A DNA stretch of 16,791 bases from NCBI GenBank assembly GCA_031282605.1, contig JAITDK010000087.1, forward strand, positions 1-16,791, read 5' to 3'. This stretch comes from Oscillospiraceae bacterium. GTDB lineage: Bacteria; Bacillota; Clostridia; Christensenellales; Aristaeellaceae. Shown here one piece after another: positions 1 to 7,776 of this stretch. Positions within the stretch are counted from its first letter, which is position 1. Every line of letters starts with the position of its first letter. The position numbers were made by a program, and so were the translations under genes. The notes below the pieces were generated by a model, which was not told the DNA's origin, made no database searches, and was given only the letters and a program-made list of their open reading frames with translations.

Positions 1-1121
1 GTTTCATCCTGCCAGTCGATTATCTGGCGCAGCCAATACAGCTTCTTGTCCAGGTCGTCGCGCGCGCGACCCTCCTTGTAACGCCAGTGCGCCGCGATGC
101 CGTATTCCGCGACGCGATGCATATCCCACGTTCGAATTTGCACCTCGAACGGCTGACCCGCCTCGCTGACGACCGTCGTATGCAGCGATTGGTACATATT
201 GGGTTTGGGTGTGGATATATAATCCTTGAATCGGTTGGGCACCTGCTTCCACAGCGTATGGACGATGCCCAGCACGGTATAGCAATCCCGCACCGTATCC
301 ACGATCACGCGGATCGCGGTCAGATCATACAGCTGCTCGAACGGGCGGCCTTGCAGCTTTATCTTTTTATATATACTGTAGAAATGTTTGGGACGGCCGG
401 TGATCTCGCACATCACGCCGGCCTCGTCCAACTCATCCCGCAGTTGGTCGATGACGCTCTTAATGAAACTCTCGCGCTCGGAGCGTTTCATGCCTATCCT
501 GTGCGCCAGTTCTTTATAACCCTCTGGGTCGATGACCGACAGCGACAGATCTTCCAGTTCCGACTTGATCGAGAACACGCCCAGCCTATGCGCCAAAGGC
601 GCGTATATGTCCAGCGTCTCCTGCCCGATGGCCAGCTGACGATCCTTCGGCTGGAACTTGAGCGTCTTCATGTTATGCAGCCGATCCGCCAGTTTTATCA
701 GTATAACCCTAATGTCCTTGGACATCGCAAGGATCATCTTGCGCAGCGTCTCGGCCTGCTGTTCCTCGCGCGTCGTGAACTCCAGCCGCGACAATTTTGT
801 TACTCCGTCGACCAGCTGCGCGACGTCCGAACCGAAGTTTTTCTGGATTGTATCGACTGAAATTCCTTCGACGTCCTCCACGCAGTCATGCAGCAGCCCG
901 GCGGCGACGGTAGTGGCGTCCAGCATCAGGTCGGCCAGTATCGTGGCGACGGTACGCGGATGCGTGAAGTATGGCTCGCCGGATTTACGCAGCTGGCTGG
1001 CGTGCGCCGCCTCCGCGAATGCCCAGGCGCGCGCCACCAGGCCGAGCGATTCCTCGTCCTGATAGCGGCGCATCGCGTCTAACAGCGTCTCAAGCGTATC
1101 GTAGCACCTAAGTTCGCTCAA
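1..1121 (-). CDS. relA: RelA/SpoT-family (p)ppGpp synthetase/hydrolase, C-terminus beyond left edge
   Basis: Makes and degrades the alarmone (p)ppGpp, so controls the stringent response. The visible 373 residues hold the N-terminal catalytic half. The HD hydrolase domain (about 30-190) keeps its metal and catalytic residues: H54 in FTHP, HDxxED at 78-83 and D146 in LADRLHNM. The synthetase domain (about 235-345) shows GRPKHFYSIYKKI at 242-254, YDLTAIRV, RFKD at 297-300, YQSLHTTV and E326 in FEVQIRT. RFKD is the RxKD form typical of bifunctional enzymes; EFDD is typical of synthetase-only RelA. TGS, helical and ACT regions would lie off the window. The chosen start is TTG at 1119-1121, with GGAGG 7 nt upstream; it overlaps the recJ stop by 4 nt (TTGA), so the two are probably translationally coupled. 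The first ATG (codon 17) has no better signal. The usual clostridial apt between recJ and relA is absent. Confidence 0.95.
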   Translation of the reverse strand, partial: MSELRCYDTLETLLDAMRRYQDEESLGLVARAWAFAEAAHASQLRKSGEPYFTHPRTVATILADLMLDATTVAAGLLHDCVEDVEGISVDTIQKNFGSDVAQLVDGVTKLSRLEFTTREEQQAETLRKMILAMSKDIRVILIKLADRLHNMKTLKFQPKDRQLAIGQETLDIYAPLAHRLGVFSIKSELEDLSLSVIDPEGYKELAHRIGMKRSERESFIKSVIDQLRDELDEAGVMCEITGRPKHFYSIYKKIKLQGRPFEQLYDLTAIRVIVDTVRDCYTVLGIVHTLWKQVPNRFKDYISTPKPNMYQSLHTTVVSEAGQPFEVQIRTWDMHRVAEYGIAAHWRYKEGRARDDLDKKLYWLRQIIDWQDE

Positions 1122-3613
1122 AGGGATACCTCCACAGCCGTATGCCCGCCCGCCGCGATTGACGCGGGATTATCCAGGTCATACCGCGCGCGCAGCTGTT
1201 TCATGCGCCTATATAGCGCGCTTTCGTCCAATGACCGTTTCGCTTGCCCGGCGGATTGATTCGCCTGGGATAGTATTATACAACTAAACGGTTCCTCTAT
1301 CCACTCTATGAGCCCTAATTGGGCGAAGACGTTCAGTCCCAGACAGATCGACGCCGTCGGCACGCCGAACATCAGCGCGTATGTATCCGCCGACAACGAC
1401 CGAACGCCCGGATTCCTCAAGGCCCGATACAACGCGCGCAACGTATCCTCCGACGGCGCCAGCGCCGCCGCGTCCGCTTCCCAATCCTGCGCGTCCTCAT
1501 CCAACCATATGAGCGCGCCAGGACACGCATTCCGAATGATCTCAAGCTCGCCGCTATTGGGTGGTAAATCCAAGAAGGCTACACGGTCATAGCGTACGCT
1601 CAATTCCGTAAGGGACGGCAGCGCCGCCAGGGTATGGAATGCGCGCGGATCACTCGGCGCTGTCGTCACGCAATCAATCCGGTTCGCCAAGCCCGAACGC
1701 CTCAGCCATTCAATCCAATCCAGCGCGGCGGCCAATGTACGGGAAACGAGCAGCACGCCTTGATGATCCGCGCGAATCGCGTCCGACACCAACCCCCTTA
1801 ACTCCGCTTGCGTCAAAGGATACACATCCGGCACGGACTGCGGCGGTTCCATTATCATCCCTGCCAGCGCCCTCTCAAACCGCCCGCGCATAGCCTGGCA
1901 TCTTTGCTCGAACGCGTCCAGCGGCGAAGACGGCAGCAATCGCTGTCCGATAAACTGCACGGCGCGCGCGCCCATATACTCATTGATTGAGCAGTGAACC
2001 AGCGCGTCCATCCGGTCGGGCAGATCCCCCAGACTGTCGTCATACTGTTCAGCCTGACCGAACGCGATGCCATCCACGCCGACTTCGTCCTGGAACAGGC
2101 GCAGTTTCAGGTGCCGCCTGTCCGAACCTACTTTTTTGGCGCCTGCGGTTCGAGCGTCGTTAATGAGGAACGTGGGCGTGGGGTTACCAATCCCGTGCGG
2201 CTCTAACCGCTTGAGCGTTTCAATGAATTGTATGGTTATATCGCGCAGCGCGATCACCGCGTCGTAACGCTCGCTGGGTATGAATGTCTCGGGTTCGGCC
2301 TGCTCAATAATAGCGCGGTTCAGCCGCTCGCGCAGTTCGGGCAAACGCTCGGCGGGGAGCGTGCATCCGGCCGCCTGGGCATGACCGCCGAACCGTGTGA
2401 ACAGATCCCGGCAAGTAAACATCGCGCGCTGTATATGAACGCCCGGTATCGACCGCGCGGAGCCGACGGCGATAAGCGCGCCATCCTTCTCATCCACGCT
2501 GAATACGATCGCGGGCAGATGGTACTTATCCGTCAGCGTGGACGCGGCCAGCCCGATCACGCCGGTATTCCAGCCGAAACCGTCGGGCGCGATAAGCCTG
2601 TCGCGCCGGAAGTCGGTTATCTCTAAGACGCGCTTTTCCGCTTCTTTCGTCAGAGTGCGTTGGATAGTCTGGCGGCGCTCGTTATTAGCGTTGAGCTCGT
2701 CGGCGATCTCGCGCGCCTCATCCTGATCCCGTGTCAGCAGCAGATCTATGCCGCGCGCCGCACTGCCTATACGACCCGCCGAATTCAGCCTCGGCGCGAG
2801 CTGGAAACCCACATACCCCGCGTTCAGCGGCTTACCCTTCAACCCGGCGGCGCCGATCAGCGCGCGCAGCCCGACACGCTCGGTGCGTCGTATCGCCTCT
2901 AAACCCAGCGCGACGATAACGCGATTCTCGCCCAACAGCGGCACAAGGTCGGCGACCGTGGCCAAAGCCGCCAAGTCAAGCGCCCGCGACGCCTCGCTCC
3001 AGCCGTACAGCGCTTGCACCAACTTGAACGCCACGCCCGCTCCGCACAGCGGCGAGCCCTTCGGCGTATCAATCGCCGGATCTACCAACGCCTCGCAGCA
3101 TGGCAGGGTGTCAAGCGGTTCATGGTGATCGGTGATGACCATCCGCAAACCGTTCGCCCTGGCCCATTGCGCTTCATCGACCGCCGTTATCCCGCAGTCT
3201 ACCGTAATCAGCAGGTCGCAGTCGAGCCGCAGCCGCTCAAGCGCGGGTATCGTCAAGCCGTAGCCTTCGCCGTGACGTTCGGGTATGTGCACCGATACGT
3301 TCGCGCCGTGGCGGATCAACGCCTCGCTGAGCAACGCGGCGGCGCATATCCCGTCCACGTCATAATCGCCAAATACCGTGAGGCGTTCTCCGGCGTTTAC
3401 GGCCTGGCCGATTACCTCAGTCGCGCGAAGCATCCCAGTCAGTACGAACGGATCGCGCAGCTGTTCCGCCGACGGGTTCAGGAACGCGTGCGCCTGTTCC
3501 GGCGTCTCAACGCCATGACGAGCCAGCAGCCGCGCCAGCGCCATTGGATACCCGGACTCCGTCAGTTCGCCGACCGCTGCTTCCGGCACGAAACGTTGAA
3601 TCAGTCTGAGCAC
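1118..3613 (-). CDS. recJ: Single-stranded-DNA-specific 5'-3' exonuclease RecJ
   Basis: DHH-superfamily nuclease that degrades 5'-ended single strands in recombination and mismatch/base-excision repair. With the GTG start the protein has 831 residues, the long Gram-positive form. DHH motifs are intact: FGDYDVDG at 81-88, TVDCG around 137-141 and TDHHE at 161-165. Then come VADLVPL (220-226), PRLNSAGR (274-281) and the DHHA1 signature GGHAQAAG (409-416). An OB-type region and a long C-terminal tail without clear motifs follow. GTG at 3611-3613 is chosen because GGAGG sits 4 nt before it. An upstream in-frame ATG would place 14 codons through the secDF terminator hairpin and is rejected. recJ overlaps relA by 4 nt at its end and is separated from secDF by an intrinsic terminator. 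Confidence 0.95.
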   Translation of the reverse strand: MLRLIQRFVPEAAVGELTESGYPMALARLLARHGVETPEQAHAFLNPSAEQLRDPFVLTGMLRATEVIGQAVNAGERLTVFGDYDVDGICAAALLSEALIRHGANVSVHIPERHGEGYGLTIPALERLRLDCDLLITVDCGITAVDEAQWARANGLRMVITDHHEPLDTLPCCEALVDPAIDTPKGSPLCGAGVAFKLVQALYGWSEASRALDLAALATVADLVPLLGENRVIVALGLEAIRRTERVGLRALIGAAGLKGKPLNAGYVGFQLAPRLNSAGRIGSAARGIDLLLTRDQDEAREIADELNANNERRQTIQRTLTKEAEKRVLEITDFRRDRLIAPDGFGWNTGVIGLAASTLTDKYHLPAIVFSVDEKDGALIAVGSARSIPGVHIQRAMFTCRDLFTRFGGHAQAAGCTLPAERLPELRERLNRAIIEQAEPETFIPSERYDAVIALRDITIQFIETLKRLEPHGIGNPTPTFLINDARTAGAKKVGSDRRHLKLRLFQDEVGVDGIAFGQAEQYDDSLGDLPDRMDALVHCSINEYMGARAVQFIGQRLLPSSPLDAFEQRCQAMRGRFERALAGMIMEPPQSVPDVYPLTQAELRGLVSDAIRADHQGVLLVSRTLAAALDWIEWLRRSGLANRIDCVTTAPSDPRAFHTLAALPSLTELSVRYDRVAFLDLPPNSGELEIIRNACPGALIWLDEDAQDWEADAAALAPSEDTLRALYRALRNPGVRSLSADTYALMFGVPTASICLGLNVFAQLGLIEWIEEPFSCIILSQANQSAGQAKRSLDESALYRRMKQLRARYDLDNPASIAAGGHTAVEVSL
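1129..1133 (-). promoter_or_regulatory. Ribosome binding site that fixes the relA TTG start
   Basis: GGAGG on the minus strand lies inside the last codons of recJ, 7 nt before the TTG that overlaps the recJ TGA stop. It decides the start of relA and implies coupled translation with recJ. Confidence 0.7.
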
Positions 3614-3617
3614 TATA

Positions 3618-3622
3618 CCTCC
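3618..3622 (-). promoter_or_regulatory. Ribosome binding site of recJ
   Basis: GGAGG on the minus strand, 4 nt before GTG at 3611-3613. The spacing is short, but it is the only strong site near the start of the conserved protein. Confidence 0.6.
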
Positions 3623-3631
3623 GATGAATAC

Positions 3632-3669
3632 AAAAAAACCTTTCCGCGCGTTCAAGCGAAAAGGTTTTT
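3632..3669 (-). terminator. Intrinsic terminator after secDF
   Basis: Read on the minus strand, about 6 nt after the secDF TAA: AAAAACCTTTTCGC, an 8-nt loop, then GCGGAAAGGTTTTTTT. The core stem is nine pairs with one G-U wobble, flanked by A/U pairs, and ends in seven U. On the plus strand the same stem carries a C-A mismatch, so the minus strand is the better fit. It lies just upstream of the recJ ribosome binding site. Confidence 0.85.
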
Positions 3670-3675
3670 AGATGT

Positions 3676-5961
3676 TTACGCGCGCTTCGCGGCCTTCTTC
3701 GCAACCGATCCCTTGTTAAACAGGCGCCAGCTCTTGCCGCGCTCGACCAGCCACGCCCATACATAACCGTTGATCTTGGTCGAGGAGAACAGGCCGCCGA
3801 ATATGCCGACGATCAGCGGCAGCGCGAACTCACGCGTGCTGGTCACGCCCAGCATATATAGCGTGACTATCGCGATCAGCGTCGTCAGCGTCGTATTCGT
3901 CGTGCGGCTTATCGTCTCTTGCACCGAGAGCGTGACCATTTCCATGCGCGAGCTGCCGCGAGAGTCGGCCTTGCGCTGATTCTCGCGAATGCGGTCGAAC
4001 AGTATGATCGTGTTGTTGATCGAATACCCGACGATGGTCAGGCACGCCGCGATAAACGTCGAGTTGATCTGGACGAATGATCTGAAGAACACCATAAACG
4101 ATACCATCACCCCGACGTCTATAGCCAGCCCTATCACGGCCGCCATACCGGAGAACAGATCGAACCGTATGGCGATATACACCAGCATCAACGCGGCTGC
4201 CAGCAATACGGACGATATGGCGTTGGATACGAGCTGCCTCCCCGCCACCGCGCCTATGCGATCCACGGAGAGATATTTCACATCAGGATACTCCGCGCGC
4301 ATGTTTTCTTCGAGCCTTGCGCGGAAATCATCAAAGCCGTCGACGTCCTTGATGCGAATCTGCGCCTCGGTTCCGTCCGCGCCGGACTTAGCGATCTGGG
4401 GCGCCTCTTCATAGCCCGCTTCGCCGACAGCACGCTCAACCGCGTCCACGTCGAATTCCTGACCCATCTCGTACTTCATCAACACCCCGCCGGTGAAGTC
4501 GATGCCGATATTCAGCCCGGCTCCGGCCACGGACATCACCAAAGCGACGACCACGACCGCGCCAACGGCGATAATGCACTGCCGCGCGTGGTTGCGCAGG
4601 AAATTGGGTACGGCACGCTTCGCTCCGCCGACGCTGACCGACGCGAACAGCTGCGGCTTATCCGAGCCGACGATGTTTATCAGCAGATAGAGTAGGCCTC
4701 GCGTAACGAACACGGCGGTTATCATTGATATGACGACGCTGATGGCCAGCGTATTCGCAAAACCCTTGACAGTGCCCGTGCCGAATATCATCAGCACGAA
4801 CGCCGCGATCAGCGTGGTAATGTTGGAGTCCAGCACCGCCGACATCGCGTTGGAGAATCCCGCGCGCACGGCCAGCGTTAATGGGCGGCCTCTGCGAAGT
4901 TCTTCCTTTATACGTTCGAATATGACCACGTTCGCGTCAACGGCCATGCCTATGCCCAGCACCACGCCCAGCACGCCGGCCAGCGTCAGCTGTATCATGC
5001 TGTTGGCCAGTACGAAGAAGAACGCCAGCAGGTAGAGTATCAGCGCGATATCCGCGACTACGCCGCTCAACCTATAGAACACGGCCATGAATATCAGTAT
5101 TATAGCCAGCGCGATCGCCCCGGCCAGCACGGCGCGGCTGAGCGCCTCGACGCCCAGCGTGGCGGATATGGCGGAGACTTCCAGCTGCTCGATGGTCAGC
5201 GGCAGCGCGCCGGACTGGATCAGCAGCGCGAGTTGGTTGGCTTCATCCGCGCCGCTCATCCCCTCTATATAGCCGGAGCCTCCGGTTATCGCGGAGTTGA
5301 CCCTCGGCGATGAGATCACGCGCCCGTCCAATTGGATGGATATGGTTTTGCCGATATTCGCCTGGGTTGCCGTAGAGAACTTAACAGCGCCCTCGTCCGT
5401 CAGTTCGAACGCGACCACGGGTTGATTGTCCACCAACGCCGCGCGCGCGGTCTTGACGTCCTTGCCCTCCATAATTAGGTTCCCGTCGGCGTCGTAAAAC
5501 TGCAGCACGGCGGGCGTGCCGATTATGTTCAGTATTTCTTGAGGGTCGGAGATGGCCGGTATCTCTATGCGGATACGATCGGCGCCCTGCCGCACAACCG
5601 CGGCCTCGGTATACCCCTGCGCCGTCAAGCGGTTGGAGAGCACGTTGACCGTGCCGTCCATCAGCGAATCGAACGTGCCGTCGCCCGGATCGATGCCGCG
5701 ATACACCGTATATACGCCGCCGCGCAGATCCAGCCCCAGATTGATCACGTCCGCCCACGGGTGCAGTATGTACAGCCCCCCCGGGCCGAAACGCGCGCCC
5801 GTCAACGCGAGCGTCATGACGACGGCCGCCACTACCAGCAGCGCGGCCAGGATAACGATGTTGCGCGTACGTTTGTTCATCCCGCCCGCGCGAGACGCGC
5901 GATTGCCGCTGAACGCGTTTGACAGCGGGTTCTTTGATTTCTGGGCATTAGGCTTGGCCAT
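3676..5961 (-). CDS. secDF: Protein translocase subunit SecDF (fused SecD and SecF)
   Basis: Membrane protein of the RND superfamily that uses the proton gradient to assist SecYEG/SecA export on the outer side of the membrane. In 761 residues SecD (about 1-440) and SecF (about 455-740) are joined, as in many Gram-positive bacteria; elsewhere they are separate genes. SecD shows a first membrane segment (34-54), LGLDLRGG at 75-82, the large external domain, and GMAVDANVVIFERI near 338-351 with conserved D342. SecF shows GIDFTGG at 486-492 and YSINNTIILFDRIREN at 646-661. About 12 membrane segments fit. The tail is Lys/Arg-rich. The ATG start has GGAGT 9 nt upstream; a later ATG at codon 28 has no good site. 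It has its own promoter and terminator, so it is probably largely monocistronic. Confidence 0.97.
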   Translation of the reverse strand: MAKPNAQKSKNPLSNAFSGNRASRAGGMNKRTRNIVILAALLVVAAVVMTLALTGARFGPGGLYILHPWADVINLGLDLRGGVYTVYRGIDPGDGTFDSLMDGTVNVLSNRLTAQGYTEAAVVRQGADRIRIEIPAISDPQEILNIIGTPAVLQFYDADGNLIMEGKDVKTARAALVDNQPVVAFELTDEGAVKFSTATQANIGKTISIQLDGRVISSPRVNSAITGGSGYIEGMSGADEANQLALLIQSGALPLTIEQLEVSAISATLGVEALSRAVLAGAIALAIILIFMAVFYRLSGVVADIALILYLLAFFFVLANSMIQLTLAGVLGVVLGIGMAVDANVVIFERIKEELRRGRPLTLAVRAGFSNAMSAVLDSNITTLIAAFVLMIFGTGTVKGFANTLAISVVISMITAVFVTRGLLYLLINIVGSDKPQLFASVSVGGAKRAVPNFLRNHARQCIIAVGAVVVVALVMSVAGAGLNIGIDFTGGVLMKYEMGQEFDVDAVERAVGEAGYEEAPQIAKSGADGTEAQIRIKDVDGFDDFRARLEENMRAEYPDVKYLSVDRIGAVAGRQLVSNAISSVLLAAALMLVYIAIRFDLFSGMAAVIGLAIDVGVMVSFMVFFRSFVQINSTFIAACLTIVGYSINNTIILFDRIRENQRKADSRGSSRMEMVTLSVQETISRTTNTTLTTLIAIVTLYMLGVTSTREFALPLIVGIFGGLFSSTKINGYVWAWLVERGKSWRLFNKGSVAKKAAKRA

Positions 5962-5989
5962 CGACGTATCACTCCGAATCGTTGACGTT

Positions 5990-6090
5990 TTATTTCATCC
6001 GGTATCCAGGACTCGCCGGAATCATTCGCGGCGGATCCGTTCCCGAATAGTTCCCATTCATGTAAGATGCGCCAAATCTCTCTTGTCCAT
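5990..6090 (-). other. Two tiny ATGA-linked ORFs in the secDF leader
   Basis: A 10-codon ORF (6058-6090, MDKRDLAHLT) is followed without a gap by a 23-codon ORF (5990-6061, starting MNGNYSGTD and ending ASPGYRMK). Stop and start overlap as ATGA. The second stop is 28 nt before the secDF ATG. Neither has a good ribosome binding site, signal sequence or membrane segment. They may be chance ORFs; the arrangement only suggests a possible leader peptide. Confidence 0.25.
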
Positions 6091-6104
6091 TCGCCCGAGG
6101 TTAA

Positions 6105-6118
6105 CGCCGCGAACGGCG
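6105..6118 (-). other. UUCG-capped hairpin in the secDF leader
   Basis: On the minus strand CGCCG-TTCG-CGGCG forms a 5-bp stem closed by the very stable UUCG tetraloop, about 145 nt upstream of the secDF start codon. It lies inside the transcribed leader if the promoter call at 6197-6225 is right. No U run follows, so it is not a terminator. Confidence 0.5.
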
Positions 6119-6196
6119 CGCGCCTTACCGCGAATCTACCCGTGTCTTGACGCGAATCAACGCGCAATCCCTGCGGTTTATGCCGCACTGCGTCGT

Positions 6197-6225
6197 ATTA
6201 TAGCTTTTTTTACGGCGTGCGTCAA
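6197..6225 (-). promoter_or_regulatory. Near-consensus vegetative sigma-factor promoter for secDF
   Basis: On the minus strand: TTGACG at 6220-6225, a 17-base spacer containing a run of seven A, then a perfect TATAAT at 6197-6202. Transcription should start near 6190, leaving a leader of about 230 nt before secDF. This is the strongest promoter in the window. Confidence 0.85.
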
Positions 6226-6253
6226 TGTTTTTTCTTATCAACATCAGCTCGTC

Positions 6254-7714
6254 TCAGCGTGAATTCGCCGAAGGGGGGAGCGTTACGCCGCCGGAGGAAG
6301 ATCCATCCGCCGCCTTCTCCTCCCTGGTCAGCATCCGCCACTGCGTCAGCATGAACGTCACAAAACACGCCGTGCTCCCTACCACATCCGATATAGGCTC
6401 AGCCAGGAATACCCCCGCCACCCCTAACCCCAACCGCGGCAGCAGCAGCGCCATTGGTATAACAATAACGCCCTTACGCAGGAATGAAAAAAAGATGGCG
6501 TGTCTAGCCTTGCCCAGCGAGAGGAAGCCGTTCTGGCCGACCATCTGCAGGCTGATAACGAAGAACAGCGCGAAGTACTGCCTGGCCGACGTGACGCCCG
6601 CCTCGATGAGCGCCGGATCCTTATTGAATACGCGAATCAACGCGGCCGGAGCCAGCATGGTCAGCGCCCACGCCAATATTGAGTACGAGAAGCATCCGAT
6701 CATCATGAACCGTACCGCCGCCTTGACTCGGCTATACTTCTTCGCGCCATAATTGAAGCCTATAACGGGCGACGCGGCTTGGCTGAAACCTGAAGCGGGC
6801 AGCATCACTACCTGCCTGACCGAATTTACGACCGTCATTACCCCGACATACAGATCGCCGCCGAACAGCGCCAGCGTGCTGTTCAACGTTAGCTGAACCG
6901 CGCTCTCCGTCAGCGACATCACGAAGTTACTGAATCCCAGCGTCAGTATCCTCTTAATTATCTCAAAGTCGGGCTTCATCTCGGCCAGCCGCAGTTTTAA
7001 CGTGACCCTCCCGCCCGTCAGGAACCGCAGCGCCCACGCCGCGCTGACATACTGGCTTATAACGCTGGCCAGCGCCGCGCCGCGCACGCCCATCCCGAAC
7101 GCGAATATGAACAGCGGATCGAGCGCCGCGTTCAACAGCGCACCCGCTGCGACAGTCATCATTCCGGCCTTCGCGAAGCCCTGCATATTTATAAATGGGT
7201 TCATACCGACAGCGACCATAACGGCCGGCGTACCCATCAGGAATATCGACAGATACTCGTCGGCGTATGGCAGCGTAACCGCGCTCGCGCCAAACGTGGT
7301 CAGCACTATCTCCTTTATGCTAAAGAACAGCGCCGTGCAGGATACGCCAAACATAATCAGCAGCGTGAACGAGTTGCCCATAATGCGCCGCGCCCCGAGC
7401 AGATTGCCCGCGCCGCGCTCGATTGACGCCAGCGGCGCTCCGCCGTTTCCGGCCAGCACGGCGAACGCGTTTATCAGCGTTATAATAGGGAAGCACACGC
7501 CCAGTCCGGTCAGCGCGTCGCGACCCGAGCCGGGGATGCGCCCTATATACATTCGGTCGACAATGTTGTACAGAACGTTCAGCACCTGCGCCAGGATCAG
7601 CGGAAACGCCATGCGCAGTATCGCCTGCGGTATTCCGCCTCGCGAGAAGTCGTTCGGATCCCTTGACTCGGTCTCTTCGACCACACCGGCCTCGCCGATT
7701 GGATGTATCCGCAT
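6254..7714 (-). CDS. MATE-family multidrug/cation antiporter (first copy)
   Basis: Probable inner-membrane drug/H+ or drug/Na+ antiporter. Its 486 residues carry about 12 hydrophobic segments in two repeats, the usual MATE size. A hydrophilic lead of about 27 residues is followed by GGIPQAILRMAFPLILAQVL and NIVDRMYIGRIPG, typical of the MepA-like branch. GAGNLLGARR, MNPFINMQGFAKAGM and FGGDLYVGVMTVVNSVRQ are other family-like stretches. The substrate cannot be told. The ATG start has GAGG 5 nt upstream. The gene lies 53 nt after mnmA in the same direction, across a short tandem-repeat region that may hold its own -10 elements. No terminator is visible after its stop; the secDF promoter begins about 28 nt further on. 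Confidence 0.93.
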   Translation of the reverse strand: MRIHPIGEAGVVEETESRDPNDFSRGGIPQAILRMAFPLILAQVLNVLYNIVDRMYIGRIPGSGRDALTGLGVCFPIITLINAFAVLAGNGGAPLASIERGAGNLLGARRIMGNSFTLLIMFGVSCTALFFSIKEIVLTTFGASAVTLPYADEYLSIFLMGTPAVMVAVGMNPFINMQGFAKAGMMTVAAGALLNAALDPLFIFAFGMGVRGAALASVISQYVSAAWALRFLTGGRVTLKLRLAEMKPDFEIIKRILTLGFSNFVMSLTESAVQLTLNSTLALFGGDLYVGVMTVVNSVRQVVMLPASGFSQAASPVIGFNYGAKKYSRVKAAVRFMMIGCFSYSILAWALTMLAPAALIRVFNKDPALIEAGVTSARQYFALFFVISLQMVGQNGFLSLGKARHAIFFSFLRKGVIVIPMALLLPRLGLGVAGVFLAEPISDVVGSTACFVTFMLTQWRMLTREEKAADGSSSGGVTLPPSANSR

Positions 7715-7735
7715 GATCGCCTCGATTCATTGCGC

Positions 7736-7776
7736 CGTATCATAATCAACGTATTATAATCACCGTATTATATCGC
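7736..7776. repeat. Three imperfect 14-bp direct repeats between mnmA and the MATE gene
   Basis: Plus-strand copies: CGTATCATAATCAA (7736-7749), CGTATTATAATCAC (7750-7763) and CGTATTATATCGC (7764-7776). The third copy runs into the end of mnmA and includes its TAA stop (7768-7770). On the minus strand two copies contain a perfect TATAAT (7753-7758 and 7767-7772) pointing toward the MATE gene, but no -35 match was found at 16-18 bases. Confidence 0.6.

Noticed and set aside
87..860. Plus-strand ORF of 257 codons opposite relA
   Set aside because: It is a shadow of the conserved synthetase/hydrolase frame, with no binding site or motif.
3614..3655. An upstream ATG that would lengthen RecJ by 14 residues
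   Set aside because: Those codons come from the secDF terminator hairpin and there is no binding site. GTG at 3613 has GGAGG in front.
3014..3766. Plus-strand ORF of 250 codons opposite recJ and the end of secDF
   Set aside because: It crosses the terminator and two conserved genes and shows no recognisable domain.
5877..6188. A 103-codon minus-strand ORF covering the secDF leader, with several Trp residues
   Set aside because: It begins with GTG about at the predicted transcription start, has no ribosome binding site and runs 85 bases into secDF in another frame.
6061..6190. T-box element in the secDF leader
   Set aside because: The conserved T-box antiterminator sequence is not present and no terminator follows.
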